DNA of 64,000 nucleotides from Bacteroidales bacterium. GTDB lineage: Bacteria; Bacteroidota; Bacteroidia; Bacteroidales; VadinHA17. A model generated the notes under the pieces. It made no database searches. It was not told the DNA's origin and worked only from the letters and a program-made list of their open reading frames with translations. The position numbers and the translations under genes were made by a program. Positions 8,495-18,109 of this stretch are shown piece by piece (the stretch's first letter is position 1; each line of letters starts with the position of its first letter). Where the stretch lies: the NCBI GenBank assembly GCA_003142255.1, contig PLLO01000006.1:124001-188000 (forward strand). The letters are read 5' to 3'.

Positions 8495-11455
8495 TTACAG
8501 GTTAATAAGCAAGCTTGTAAGGTTTACATCTCTTCCAATTCCAAGTTTTTTCCTCACCCTGTACCTGCATATTTCAACACCCCTGACTGAGATATTCATA
8601 AGTGGTGCAATCTCTTTGGTAGAGATATTCATTTTCAGAAAAGCACATAGCCTTAGTTCGGTCGGGGTAAGGGAAGGATATTTAGATTTCAGCTTATTCA
8701 GGAAGTTTTCATGAACCTCATCAAAGACTTTTTCAAAAACCTCGCGTTGCTTATTGTGTCCGACCTCCTTATTTATTTTCGAGATCAATGATAATATCTT
8801 CTCATTTACGGGTTCCTCGTATGAAGCCTTCTTTATACCCATCAGCTCTTCCTTAATCTTGAGAAGAAATTCGTTTTTCCTGACGAGGTTCATTGCCTGA
8901 TTGGCAAGTTCCTTGTCCTGCTGAATCATTCCCGCACGAAGTTTTTCATTCTTCATGCTTATGAGTTCCTTCTCCGACTGCAGGGCCTGTCTTATATATT
9001 CCCGCTCCTTCTCCCTGTATTCCCGAAGCTCTTTCAGCTTAACCTTCCTGTTGGAGATCTCAATTCTTTTATTGACCGTCCAGATAAGGAGAAAAGCCAG
9101 GAAGATAAATATCACAAAATAGGCTATATATGCGATAAGGGATTTGTACCATGGCGACATTACCGTAAATTCAATGGAATCGGAAAGGCTCTCTATTCCA
9201 AGCTGGTTCCTTGCTTTTACCATAAAAGTGAATTTCCCGTCAGGTAAATTTGAAAAATCCTCCGAAAAAGAAGCGCTCCATGCCGACCAGGTGAAGGAAT
9301 ACCCGGAAAGTTTATAACTGTATTCAATGTTACCCGGGTTATCATAAACGGGAGCCGAAAAGGAAAACCTGAATGAATTGTTTTTAAAAGGGAAACTGTA
9401 GCCCGGTTGCCTCGAACGGGCTCCCGGATTGGTGTTGCCGAAATAAAATGTTCTGTTGAGATATATGGCATCGGCCCTGGTTATGTATGTCGAGAACTCA
9501 GGAAAGCTCATGAAATATGCTTGCGGGGAATAATGCGCGAAACCGTTTTCAATCCCAAAAAAGAGATGATCTTCCGAGTATGGATAGACAGACTCAAAAC
9601 CATTCAGAAATTTGCCCGTAAGAAGTGTAAAGGGGGAGGTGACATGCTGAAAACTGAAGTCTTCCTGGATCCTGAGGACGCCAACTTTATTATTTGATAC
9701 ATACCAGATATTTCCCCTGCCATCTTCCTGGATGAATGAAAGGTTTTTAATAGGGTTGAACAGCTGGTTGAAATAGGCCGAAGATTTAAAACGGTTATTC
9801 TGGCTCTCAAATTCAAATATACCAGAAGTGTCGGAAGCGAAAATTATTTTGCCCTTGACCTTGAAAACATTGATGTTATATTTTGAGGGAAGCCCATCCT
9901 TTTCAGTATAATAATGCACTTCTTCAACAGAATCGAGGCTATTATTAATTTTTACCCTGTAGACTCCCTTGAATATATGGCTCATCCAGAGCTCGCCGTT
10001 TTCATCTTCTTCAAACACCCTGAACGATTCATTGAAACCAGGAATTCTTCTCACGAATTTCCATGTCCCGTTTTCCCATTTGAAAAGGATCAATCCTCCA
10101 AATGTCCCTCCGATGAGATAGCCGGGATATTTTTTCATTATATGATATTTCCATCCTCCGGGAATATCATTGATATGAATGGCTTTTTCACCGTCGATTA
10201 TAAAGGTCCCTTTATTGTGACCGCAGAGTACAACCCCGTTATGAACTCCAAGATACCAGACCTGGCCATAGGTCCCGGGGATCATTTTAGGGATGTTATT
10301 TGTCTTTCCGTCAATCCAGTCCTGTACGAACAGACCCTGGTTGGTTCCCAGGTAGAGCTTGTTCTTATAAATCAGTTCTGTGTAACCGGCCCCGAATCCG
10401 TCAGGCCTCTGCAGGAATGTAATTGGTGAGTTGACAGTCACATAGTCAATACCGTTGTCAAGGCCCAGCCAGAGATTTCCGGTACGGTCCGGGAAGACTT
10501 TCAATATGGTATTGTTCTGAAGCCCCTTTTTCTGGTTGATGTGCTGTATTATATTCCCATCGCCGTCAATCATTATCACACCGTCCTGGATCGTCCCGAG
10601 AGCGTAATACTTGTCCTGTAGTGTGGAGGCGCAGAATATCTGGGAGCTCTTTACCAGATCATTTACCGGAACATTCCATTCCCTGAGTTCATTCCCGTGG
10701 TACAGGAACAATCCCTTATCAAGAGTGCATATAATCAGATCGCCTTGCCCGTTATATGGCATTATTGAGTTTATCTCCACTCCCTTAAGCTTCTCACACC
10801 CCTTTAAGGGCACCATGGCTGTCCCGTTAAACTCAAAGATTCCCTCCCTGGTGTCATAAAAAAAGATCCTGCCTCCTGCATTAAAGGCATTCGGAAATCT
10901 TACGGGCGATGGTATAACTGTAAACTCTTTTCCTTCCTTAAGAACATATGCTGCGTTATAAGACTGGCAAACGATCATGTCTTTATAGGGAAGGATATTC
11001 CAGACATCATCAAAATTCCGGAATTCAGGAGGTATCTTATCTTTAAGGGAATGGTAAACAAGTTTTCCGTTTTCATCAGGAACCATCTTCCCGATCTCGT
11101 TGTAGGCGCCAATATATATTTCGCCTTTATCATCAATATAAATCGATCGTACCATCGACAGGTTAGGCATGCGGTAAAGCTCCCACTGAACGCCGTCGAA
11201 GACAAGCAGTCCCTCGTTGTTGGCAAAATACATGAACCCCTTCTGATCCTGTGCAATAGCCCAGTTCTGAGTACCTGCATGGTACTCATGCTTCGAGAAA
11301 TTGCGGATAAAGGGCGTCCCGATATCTTTTATTTCGGCTAAAGCAGCCACTTCCGTCATTGCTGACAGGAAGATCATGCTGACAACCTGGGATACAAATT
11401 TTTTCACCTGATCCGTTTTGATACGGTAAAGACGAAAGTTAATTGTAATTTTCAA
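8495..11455 (-). CDS. SusR-like membrane sensor/regulator: beta-propeller, Y_Y_Y, TM, LuxR-type HTH
   Basis: The 986-residue protein has an N-terminal export signal and a large periplasmic Reg_prop-type beta-propeller (about 45-690, with repeats such as GDLIICTLDKGLFLY and GNLWLGLDNGI). A Y_Y_Y domain follows (about 700-765, IEYSYKLSGY), then one membrane helix (about 771-793), a charged coiled coil (about 795-880) and a C-terminal LuxR/GerE-like helix-turn-helix (LTPTELRLCAFLKMNISTKEIA). There is no histidine kinase or receiver domain, so it is a one-protein transmembrane regulator rather than a hybrid two-component system. It lies directly upstream of susC on the same strand and probably senses glucan fragments in the periplasm and switches on the PUL. 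Confidence 0.88.
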   Translation of the reverse strand: MKITINFRLYRIKTDQVKKFVSQVVSMIFLSAMTEVAALAEIKDIGTPFIRNFSKHEYHAGTQNWAIAQDQKGFMYFANNEGLLVFDGVQWELYRMPNLSMVRSIYIDDKGEIYIGAYNEIGKMVPDENGKLVYHSLKDKIPPEFRNFDDVWNILPYKDMIVCQSYNAAYVLKEGKEFTVIPSPVRFPNAFNAGGRIFFYDTREGIFEFNGTAMVPLKGCEKLKGVEINSIMPYNGQGDLIICTLDKGLFLYHGNELREWNVPVNDLVKSSQIFCASTLQDKYYALGTIQDGVIMIDGDGNIIQHINQKKGLQNNTILKVFPDRTGNLWLGLDNGIDYVTVNSPITFLQRPDGFGAGYTELIYKNKLYLGTNQGLFVQDWIDGKTNNIPKMIPGTYGQVWYLGVHNGVVLCGHNKGTFIIDGEKAIHINDIPGGWKYHIMKKYPGYLIGGTFGGLILFKWENGTWKFVRRIPGFNESFRVFEEDENGELWMSHIFKGVYRVKINNSLDSVEEVHYYTEKDGLPSKYNINVFKVKGKIIFASDTSGIFEFESQNNRFKSSAYFNQLFNPIKNLSFIQEDGRGNIWYVSNNKVGVLRIQEDFSFQHVTSPFTLLTGKFLNGFESVYPYSEDHLFFGIENGFAHYSPQAYFMSFPEFSTYITRADAIYLNRTFYFGNTNPGARSRQPGYSFPFKNNSFRFSFSAPVYDNPGNIEYSYKLSGYSFTWSAWSASFSEDFSNLPDGKFTFMVKARNQLGIESLSDSIEFTVMSPWYKSLIAYIAYFVIFIFLAFLLIWTVNKRIEISNRKVKLKELREYREKEREYIRQALQSEKELISMKNEKLRAGMIQQDKELANQAMNLVRKNEFLLKIKEELMGIKKASYEEPVNEKILSLISKINKEVGHNKQREVFEKVFDEVHENFLNKLKSKYPSLTPTELRLCAFLKMNISTKEIAPLMNISVRGVEICRYRVRKKLGIGRDVNLTSLLINL

Positions 11456-11479
11456 CTTATTATCAATAATAAAATCATT

Positions 11480-12901
11480 ATGAAACTGTTTGCTGCCTCC
11501 TGTTTTACACTTGCAATATTCCTTTATACGGAAGTTGCATTCTCCCAGACAACAGGAATTTCCCAGGCCCGGAATGCCAATCAGGAGCTTGCCCGGGATA
11601 TTTTCAGGGAACTTATAGAGATCAACACAACAGTGAATATGGGATGCACAAAAGCTGCAGAAGCAATGGCTGCGCGGCTAAGGAGTGCAGGCTTCCCTGA
11701 AAATGATATTATTCTTGCCGGACCTCAGCCTCAGCATATGAACCTGGTTGTGAGATATCATGGAAAAGGAACCAAGCCTCCCATTTTGTTCATCGGGCAC
11801 CTTGACGTAGTGGAAGCATTGCGGCAGGACTGGTCATTCGATCCTTTCACATTCCGGGAAATCGACGGGTATTTCTATGGGCGAGGCACAACCGACATGA
11901 AGGACGAAGATGCCGACATGATTTCAATCCTTATTCGGCTGCGGCAGGAAAAATTCCTGCCAGAACGCGATATTATCGTTGCACTCACGGAGGATGAGGA
12001 GGGTGGTAATGCCAACGGAGTACGATGGCTGCTGGAAAATCGCAATGATCTTATCAAAGCCGAGTATTGCATAAATCCTGATGGTGGCGGAGGGGACATC
12101 AAGAACGGCCGGGAAATGATCATGGCAATCCAGACCAGCGAAAAAGTTTACGCGGATTTTACCCTTGAAACACACAATAAGGGCGGTCACAGTTCCTTGC
12201 CTGTAAAGGATAATGCGATCTATCAGATGGCTGAAGCGCTTACACGCTTGTCAGGCTGTGACTTCCCGATTTCTCTTAATGAGACAACCAGGATGTTCTT
12301 CCAGCGGAGCGCTCAGATTGAAACAGGACAGGTAAAAGCAGATATGCTGGCCGTATCAGCGTTGCCGGTTGACACTTCTGCTGCGAACCGTCTGGCAAAA
12401 AGCGCTCCTAATTATAACTCCCAGATGCGGACCACATGCGTTGCAACAAGGATCAGCGGCGGTCATGCTAACAATGCATTACCTCAGAGTGTCACTGCAA
12501 ATATTAACTGCCGATTGCTCCCTGATGATAATATAGACCATGTTACTGCAGTGCTTAAGAACATAATCGATGACCCCCGGGTTGAATTGGCATGCACTAA
12601 TGCTGCTGTTCCCGGACCCCTGTCTCCCATGCGAAAAGATGTACTGGATGCAGTTGATAATATTACAGCATCGATGTGGCCGGGCGTTGTGGTTACTCCC
12701 GTCATGGCTACCGGCGCCACCGACGGAAGGCATCTTCGCTCTGCAGGGATCCCGGTCTATGGCGTTTCAGGCATGTTCGGAGATGTCGATGATGTGAGGG
12801 CGCATGGCAAGGATGAGCGTATCGGCGTAAAGGAATTCTATAACGGTGTCGAGTTCATGTACAGGTTGATGAAGACTCTTTCATCAGACAGAATAAAATA
12901 A
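11480..12901 (+). CDS. Secreted M20-family metallopeptidase
   Basis: The 473-residue protein starts with a signal peptide (cleavage near AFSQ). M20/M25/M40 motifs with zinc ligands are present: IGHLDVV (His near residue 107), GRGTTDMKDED (bridging Asp near 138), TEDEEGG (catalytic Glu and ligand near 171), PDGGGG, and a final AHGKDER (His near 440). The central dimerization lid is recognizable around HKGGHSSLP. The family hydrolyses peptides or N-acyl amino acids, and the exported form suggests peptide scavenging in the periplasm or outside. It is divergent from the PUL regulator with only 24 bases between starts, so promoters may overlap. Confidence 0.9.
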   Translation: MKLFAASCFTLAIFLYTEVAFSQTTGISQARNANQELARDIFRELIEINTTVNMGCTKAAEAMAARLRSAGFPENDIILAGPQPQHMNLVVRYHGKGTKPPILFIGHLDVVEALRQDWSFDPFTFREIDGYFYGRGTTDMKDEDADMISILIRLRQEKFLPERDIIVALTEDEEGGNANGVRWLLENRNDLIKAEYCINPDGGGGDIKNGREMIMAIQTSEKVYADFTLETHNKGGHSSLPVKDNAIYQMAEALTRLSGCDFPISLNETTRMFFQRSAQIETGQVKADMLAVSALPVDTSAANRLAKSAPNYNSQMRTTCVATRISGGHANNALPQSVTANINCRLLPDDNIDHVTAVLKNIIDDPRVELACTNAAVPGPLSPMRKDVLDAVDNITASMWPGVVVTPVMATGATDGRHLRSAGIPVYGVSGMFGDVDDVRAHGKDERIGVKEFYNGVEFMYRLMKTLSSDRIK

Positions 12902-12977
12902 ATATTAGCTTTGTATGTAAAGGGGAACGGAAATTTTTAACGAATTAGCAATATATCATAAATTAAAACTTACCAAA

Positions 12978-13562
12978 ATGAAGAGACTAATTAATTTCAG
13001 GAGTTTTTTGATGTTGTCATTTTTGATTTTTATCCCGGTTCTCGTCCAGGCTCAAACTGATCAAAAGGCAGCCGCATTAAAGAACCTTGAGACGGGCGTA
13101 GCAACGGCCAAAGCAAAGGTTGCAGTGAATGAACGTAAGCTGGCCGTTGCAGACTCCCTTATTACTGCCGGAACCAAGCTGATAGCTGAATCGAAAACAG
13201 AGACCAAGGCCATTGATGCCGATAGTAAGAAACTTGAAAAGGAATATGCTGCCAGTCAAAAGCCCCTGACCAAGCTTTCAACTTCAAAGGATAAGGCAGA
13301 AGCAACCAAGGCTAAGGCCGATCTTAAGGCTCTCACCTTGCAGTACAAAACAGATTCCAAAGCTGTTGAGACCCGCATAAAGGATGCAACAAAAATGTCA
13401 ACAACAGGCAATGCTGCCCTCACAAAAGGTAAGGCAGCCAAAAAAAGTGCTCAGGATGCACTCAAAGCTTCGCAGGCAGCTCTGAAAACAATTCAGGCAA
13501 AATATGATGCTGCTTCTGGTTCAGGGGAAAATACAAACCCCAAAGGTAAAACTAAGAGATAA
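12978..13562 (+). CDS. Secreted Ala/Lys-rich coiled-coil protein, function unknown
   Basis: The protein has 194 residues: a signal peptide ending at VQAQ, then a nearly continuous Ala/Lys/Thr-rich helical region with heptad character (residues about 25-180), and a Lys-rich tail. No known domain is recognized. A TAGCTTTG box just after the M20 stop fits the Bacteroidota -7 consensus, so it may have its own promoter. A hairpin with a T run follows the stop. It may be a periplasmic structural or envelope-associated protein, but composition is the only guide. Confidence 0.7.
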   Translation: MKRLINFRSFLMLSFLIFIPVLVQAQTDQKAAALKNLETGVATAKAKVAVNERKLAVADSLITAGTKLIAESKTETKAIDADSKKLEKEYAASQKPLTKLSTSKDKAEATKAKADLKALTLQYKTDSKAVETRIKDATKMSTTGNAALTKGKAAKKSAQDALKASQAALKTIQAKYDAASGSGENTNPKGKTKR

Positions 13563-13568
13563 CCAGGG

Positions 13569-13614
13569 ATTGCCTTTTTAAACAATTTTGATATTTTTAA
13601 AGGCAATTTTTTAA
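13569..13614 (+). terminator. Rho-independent terminator after coiled-coil gene
   Basis: ATTGCCTTT (13569-13577) pairs with AAAGGCAAT (ending at 13607) and is followed by a run of T. It comes 7 bases after the stop codon at 13562. The remaining bases to 13832 are AT-rich and show no gene. Confidence 0.7.
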
Positions 13615-13832
13615 AAAATAACAGGACAAATCTCTGAAATCACAGACTTGTCTGCAAAAATTTATCTGTTAAGCCAAATATGTAAAATTACCCGGCTTTT
13701 GCAATGATAGTCTTAATTATGCTTTATTATTAGTTAACGCTAATGATAAGAAATTTTGAATTATCTGTATGTAATCGCACCTTAATTTTTGCGTTAAATT
13801 GTGCACTTTGGTTTGAAGGCATATATTGAACA

Positions 13833-14555
13833 TTAATCTGCCCGTATCATATTGCCACCACCTCTTTTCTCTGCAATTTCAATAATAGGTGTCCCATAAT
13901 AATAAATATTTCCGGGTCCCCAGATAAATGCTTTTATATTTTCAGAAGCATTAACATGCACATCACCAATAGATTCATTAACTATTTCAGCGTTTTCACT
14001 AGTGAGGCTGTCGGCAAACATGCTGCACCCATAGCGATTAAAAAACACACAATCATTGGCTTTACCGGTTAAATGAAAATAACCCAGTGTATTGGCAGAA
14101 ACAACCGCATATAAAAAATTACAATCAACCGCAAGCCTGACCTCAACTATTTCTCCTATAGCCAGATATATAAACGTTTCAGCTTTTATGATGCCTGTGT
14201 TTGTAACATTTACCGGATCGTAAGTCACCATATAATCGATGTTGCTGAAATGGAGGGCAATTGTATTCCTCTCAGTATTCAGAGACATTTTTTTATGGTC
14301 ATTGATAAAAAGAGTATCATTATTAATTATGGCATCGATAGAATTAATATCATTTTTTCCTGTAATAACAAGCCTGTTTGTTGAATCCTGTACAAGAACG
14401 ATATTATAGATCCCTGTGATCTCTACAGCGTGAAAATCCTCAAGAGAAAGTACACGGGTATTTTCATCGCCATTAAAAAATATTTCTTTACATGAAACAA
14501 TGGAAACTGTGGCCAGTACAAGAAAAACTACTATTTTTTTTATTCGCTTCTTCAT
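13833..14555 (-). CDS. DUF2807 (GIN-type) putative lipoprotein adhesin
   Basis: The start is placed at the ATG at 14555 (MKKRIKKIVV), giving a lipoprotein signal with VSC; an ATG 36 bases earlier would overlap the upstream gene. The GIN-domain opening is visible (FHAVEITGIYNIVLVQDSTNRLVITG), followed by repetitive beta-helix-like stretches that compare local contributions (NDCVFFNRYGCSMFADSLTSENAEI). Such proteins are widespread in Bacteroidota and are labelled auto-transporter adhesin, though real function is unclear. It begins 7 bases after the acyloxyacyl hydrolase-like gene and is likely co-transcribed with it. Confidence 0.8.
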   Translation of the reverse strand: MKKRIKKIVVFLVLATVSIVSCKEIFFNGDENTRVLSLEDFHAVEITGIYNIVLVQDSTNRLVITGKNDINSIDAIINNDTLFINDHKKMSLNTERNTIALHFSNIDYMVTYDPVNVTNTGIIKAETFIYLAIGEIVEVRLAVDCNFLYAVVSANTLGYFHLTGKANDCVFFNRYGCSMFADSLTSENAEIVNESIGDVHVNASENIKAFIWGPGNIYYYGTPIIEIAEKRGGGNMIRAD

Positions 14556-14562
14556 GTTTTTT

Positions 14563-15666
14563 TCACCAGTAATACCCCATTCCGAATTCAAGGCAATCGG
14601 CTTTCCCTATATGCGATTTTATAGCAATACTCCCAACTATATTATTTGTGAAAAGATATTGGAGTGATACTTTGTTGTAAATCCGGGTAAGGACAGTATA
14701 TTTTGAATACAGATAATATCCGACCTGAACTCCCATTATTAATTGTTTATATTGGATGGCATAAGATGTATGCAGACCGCACCGGAAAAGCTTACTTACA
14801 TCATTCTCAGGAGTGCCATCTTCACCGGCAAGGGCTTCTTTTATGGAGCCATCATAGAATATATCAGCTCCCAATCCGATTTTTCTTTTAAGATTCATTA
14901 CGCGTTCCAGATTATAAGAAACCGAAGAGGTGAAATATCTCTTACCCAATAGGTTATCATAAACCTTGGATCCTGCTGAATAAACAGCTGTCTGAACATA
15001 CCGTTTTCCGATAACTGGAATTTCGGGCTCCGGTATTGTAATGCCTTTGTTATTTAACAGATAATTAAATCCCAGTGTAAGGGAAGCGGCATTAATTCCG
15101 TAATTAGGTGATCTTGTTTTTCCATTGGAAAAGTGTGTAGTTCCGGCTTCAATCTGCAGTTCACTGCGGGGAGATAATCTTATTTTACTATCTATTCCCA
15201 GCCTGAAGTATATATTCACATGTGATCCGATTGCTCTGTCAAGAGGATTTTTATCCTTATCAAATTTCCTGGTAAGGTAAGCTCCTCCGAAAGATAACTG
15301 GTAATTAATAGAAAATTTTTCTGAGCGTTTAATAAAAGGGACATTGATAAAACCGTATAAGGTAATTGCTTTCCCGAATACTTCATTATTGCCCAGGCTC
15401 CAGACTGAAGATCCAACTCCTGTTACAGGGTAACGATAGAGTTTTTCCCAGTAATCCTTTCCAAAGGTTGGAAAACCCACAGAAAGGTCGAGAGCATAAA
15501 TATCATCCTTAATAAGATAGTCCAGCGCTTCGTAAAAAGGAAGAGCCAGACCTGAATGTATCTTAGTCTGTATAATGATCGGTCGGGTGACTGATTGTGC
15601 ATTAATTACCAGACCGGTCAATAATAGTACTAAGATATATAGTCCGTTCTTCACAATTTGTTGCAT
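14563..15666 (-). CDS. PagL-like acyloxyacyl hydrolase (outer membrane lipid A deacylase family)
   Basis: The 367-residue protein has a signal peptide (cleavage near INAQ) and a beta-barrel pattern. The PagL-type active-site segment THFSNG lies near residues 176-182 (catalytic His about 178 and Ser about 180) and is followed by SPNYGIN. Enzymes of this family remove an acyl chain from lipid A in the outer membrane. It is longer than proteobacterial PagL (about 170 residues), as is usual for Bacteroidota members, and the C-terminal half forms extra barrel strands. The family is fairly clear; substrate position is not. Confidence 0.8.
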   Translation of the reverse strand: MQQIVKNGLYILVLLLTGLVINAQSVTRPIIIQTKIHSGLALPFYEALDYLIKDDIYALDLSVGFPTFGKDYWEKLYRYPVTGVGSSVWSLGNNEVFGKAITLYGFINVPFIKRSEKFSINYQLSFGGAYLTRKFDKDKNPLDRAIGSHVNIYFRLGIDSKIRLSPRSELQIEAGTTHFSNGKTRSPNYGINAASLTLGFNYLLNNKGITIPEPEIPVIGKRYVQTAVYSAGSKVYDNLLGKRYFTSSVSYNLERVMNLKRKIGLGADIFYDGSIKEALAGEDGTPENDVSKLFRCGLHTSYAIQYKQLIMGVQVGYYLYSKYTVLTRIYNKVSLQYLFTNNIVGSIAIKSHIGKADCLEFGMGYYW

Positions 15667-15827
15667 GTACTAAACAAAGATATTGTTTTAGCCTCTTGTA
15701 TGAAAGGAATTGCCTTTATTCAAATCAAGTTGTAAATTTGATTTTATCCCCGGTTAACATTAAGAAAGAACAAATCAGGTCCGACAGTAAATATTTCCAT
15801 TAATTCAAAACCAACAATTAAGATCAT

Positions 15828-17261
15828 ATGGACAGAAGAGAGTGGTTAATAAAAACAGGAATAGCTGGCACCGGGTTATTGCTAAGCAGGTATCTGGACG
15901 CGGCTGATCGTTTCAGGTATATGCCTGCCGGCGATTTTGTAAAAGCCGATTTTGGCCCTGATTTCAAATGGGGAGTGGCTGCTGCTTCATATCAGACTGA
16001 AGGTGCCTGGAACCTGGATGGGAAAAGCGAATCTAACTGGGATTATTTTTCACGTATTCCCGGTAAAATAAAAAATGGAGAAAATGCTGATGTCGCAGCC
16101 GATTTCTATCACAGGTATCCGGAAGATATAGAACTCATCAAGGCTATGAATTTTAAGATATTCCGGTTCTCTGTTTCATGGCCGCGCATCCTTCCGGCCG
16201 GTACCGGAGCTGTAAACAGCAAAGGCCTGGATTTTTATCATAAGGTAATCGACAAATGCTTATCGGCCGGCATAGAACCGTGGATCACCATTTATCACTG
16301 GGATATGCCGCAGGTTTTGGAAGCTCAGGGTGGATGGGCCAATCGTAAAATAATTGACTGGTTTTCAGAATATGTTGAAGTAATAACAAAGGAATATGGG
16401 AGTAAGGTAAAAAACTGGATGGTGATGAATGAACAGCTTTCTTTCACAGGGAATGGCTATATGAATGGTGTTTTTGCACCAGGCAGAAAAAGCTTAGGTG
16501 CATTCATGAAATCGGTCCATTATGCTACACTCTGTAATGCGGAAGGGGGACGAATCGTTCGGAAAAATGTTCCCGGAGCAAATATCGGAACTACTTTGGC
16601 GAACACTTACGTGGAACCTGTTGATCAGAAAGAAAAGAACATTAAAGCTGCTGCCAGGATGGATGCAATAATGAACCGTCTTTTTATTGAACCATGTCTT
16701 GGAATGGGATATCCTGAAGATACTTTACCTATATTAAAGAAATTGAAGTCGCTGTACGAAGATGGTGATGAAGCAAAGATGATATTCGATTTCGATTTTA
16801 TTGGCATACAGTATTATTACAGGACAATCGCTAAAAACTCGATAATACCCGGAATGAGGGCTAAAGAGGTAATGGCATCGGAAAGGGGTGTACCTGTAAA
16901 TTCAATGGGAGGTGAAATTTATCCTGAAGGGTTATATCATATTCTCAAGAAGTTCAGCCGGTACAAAGGAATCAGAAATTTAATTGTGACCGAGAATGGG
17001 ACTTGTGTTCCTGACAAGCTTGAAAACGGACGAGTTCATGATAAGGAGAGAATAGACTATTTTAAAAATCACCTCTCTGCAGTGTTAAAAGCCAGGAGGG
17101 AAGGAGTAAATGTAACTGGTTATTTTGTGTGGTCGCCAACCGATAACTTTGAGTGGGATAGCGGCTACACTCCGCGTTTTGGATTGGTTTACGTGGACTT
17201 TAAAACACTTGAACGGTATATTAAGGATTCCGGTCTTTGGTTCAAGGAATTTTTGAAGTAG
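15828..17261 (+). CDS. GH1 beta-glucosidase-like enzyme with Tat signal
   Basis: The 477-residue protein starts with a twin-arginine signal (DRREWLIKTGIAGTGLLLSR). GH1 motifs follow in order: FKWGVAAASYQTEGAW, WPRILP, the acid/base segment MNEQLSF (Glu near 202; the usual NEP is NEQ here), the nucleophile segment VTENGTC (Glu near 389), and NFEWDSGYTPRFGLVYVDF. GH1 enzymes release glucose or similar sugars from short beta-glycosides. Tat export means it folds in the cytoplasm and acts in the periplasm. Together with the nearby GH16/GH30 PUL it could finish beta-glucan breakdown, although it is not in that operon. Confidence 0.93.
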   Translation: MDRREWLIKTGIAGTGLLLSRYLDAADRFRYMPAGDFVKADFGPDFKWGVAAASYQTEGAWNLDGKSESNWDYFSRIPGKIKNGENADVAADFYHRYPEDIELIKAMNFKIFRFSVSWPRILPAGTGAVNSKGLDFYHKVIDKCLSAGIEPWITIYHWDMPQVLEAQGGWANRKIIDWFSEYVEVITKEYGSKVKNWMVMNEQLSFTGNGYMNGVFAPGRKSLGAFMKSVHYATLCNAEGGRIVRKNVPGANIGTTLANTYVEPVDQKEKNIKAAARMDAIMNRLFIEPCLGMGYPEDTLPILKKLKSLYEDGDEAKMIFDFDFIGIQYYYRTIAKNSIIPGMRAKEVMASERGVPVNSMGGEIYPEGLYHILKKFSRYKGIRNLIVTENGTCVPDKLENGRVHDKERIDYFKNHLSAVLKARREGVNVTGYFVWSPTDNFEWDSGYTPRFGLVYVDFKTLERYIKDSGLWFKEFLK

Positions 17262-17308
17262 AGATGCCAGAAAAAGAATCAATCCGATCAGCTGGGAATC
17301 GGAATAAA

Positions 17309-17818
17309 TTACTGTTTCTTATTAAAGATCTGCTTTACCGATAGCCCAAGCGGGTTTATGTCTGTAGTCTGCACAGTCAGAACGAGACCATTGTCTGAAA
17401 GAGTATAAGTTACGGTGCTTCCGTAAACGTCTTTGCCGACTGTCCTGGTGCTTTTGGTTGTGAGAATTTTTTTATCAGGTGACCATCCGGCAGATTCCCT
17501 GTTTATACCACCATATTCCTCTTTAACTGTCTCTTTGCCGTCAAGGGTGAATGAGGTTACATGTGATGTAACTTGCTTTGCACCTTTATCATAAAAAGTA
17601 TATGTAAGAGTAATTGATTGAGGAGTTTGAGCAATTACACATTTCACATTAAACTCTTTATAAAAAGCATCACTTTTTGCATTATCCTGTGTCCATTCGC
17701 CTGAAAAATTTACCGGAGACTGGGCATATGATGCCGATGCATAGAAAATCAATGAGAAAAGAATTAACGATTTTAAAATCAAATTCTTCCTGCGATTTAA
17801 AAACCCGAATCGTTTCAT
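17309..17818 (-). CDS. Small secreted protein, lipocalin/DUF-like beta protein of unknown role
   Basis: I start it at the ATG at 17818 (MKRFGFLNRRKN), which gives a signal peptide with cleavage near SYAQ; the longer upstream frame has no signal-like start. The mature part of about 130 residues is beta-rich (VNFSGEWTQDN, GSTVTYTLSDNGLVLTVQT) and resembles small Bacteroidota proteins that begin with a lipocalin-type FSGEW motif. No catalytic residues can be assigned. It is convergent with the GH1 gene, with 47 bases between them. Confidence 0.7.
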   Translation of the reverse strand: MKRFGFLNRRKNLILKSLILFSLIFYASASYAQSPVNFSGEWTQDNAKSDAFYKEFNVKCVIAQTPQSITLTYTFYDKGAKQVTSHVTSFTLDGKETVKEEYGGINRESAGWSPDKKILTTKSTRTVGKDVYGSTVTYTLSDNGLVLTVQTTDINPLGLSVKQIFNKKQ

Positions 17819-17910
17819 AATTTTTAAGGATAAGTGGTTTAACCTATGAATCATTATTCTAAGGTAATATTTTTTTATGAACCTGCATATATATCCCTTT
17901 TCAGCCTCTT

Positions 17911-17946
17911 GCAACAAAAAAGCTGCGAAAGCGACTGTTTTGTTGC
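17911..17946 (-). terminator. Hairpin next to decayed tRNA-Gln fragment
   Basis: GCAACAAAA (17911-17919) pairs with TTTTGTTGC (17938-17946). It sits where a terminator would follow a minus-strand tRNA-Gln, as the hairpin at 33310-33346 does for the intact gene. Confidence 0.5.
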
Positions 17947-17992
17947 TCTGTCAGGGTTTGAACCTGAACTTTTCTGATCCAGAATTATAACA
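17943..17992 (-). pseudogene. Decayed 3' part of a tRNA-Gln gene (old attachment site)
   Basis: From 17943 to about 17990 the sequence follows the intact tRNA-Gln at 33359-33431 through the acceptor end, T arm and anticodon stem-loop with a few substitutions. TCAGGG, GAACCTGAACT and TTCTGATCCAGAAT are kept. The D arm and 5' acceptor strand are missing and the 3' acceptor end is mutated, so no functional tRNA can form. It is best read as a scar of earlier integration at tRNA-Gln. Confidence 0.75.
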
Positions 17993-18080
17993 AAATATAA
18001 ATGTCTAACCTTAACACATTTATTATCAGGGCTAATGTAAAAAACAAAATCTTTATATTTCCATTATTTAATACCTGTTA

Positions 18081-18109
18081 TCCCCAAAACCTGGCAAGAA
18101 ACCTGGCAA
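18081..18109. repeat. Copy 1 of a 28-29 bp repeat (CCTGGCAAG tandem)
   Basis: The segment TCCCCAAAACCTGGCAAGAA followed by ACCTGGCAA recurs at 26564-26591 with one base less. Each copy holds two tandem ACCTGGCAAGA units. Both copies are within about 140 bases of a tRNA-Gln fragment, which suggests element-end sequences. The rest of 17993-18378 is AT-rich, with no gene seen. Confidence 0.7.

Noticed and set aside
9914-10429. 171-codon frame on the plus strand within the regulator gene
   Set aside because: It lies opposite a clear 986-residue gene with recognizable domains and has no domain itself.
17943-17992. Second functional tRNA-Gln
   Set aside because: The D arm and 5' acceptor strand are missing and the 3' acceptor end is mutated, so no cloverleaf forms.
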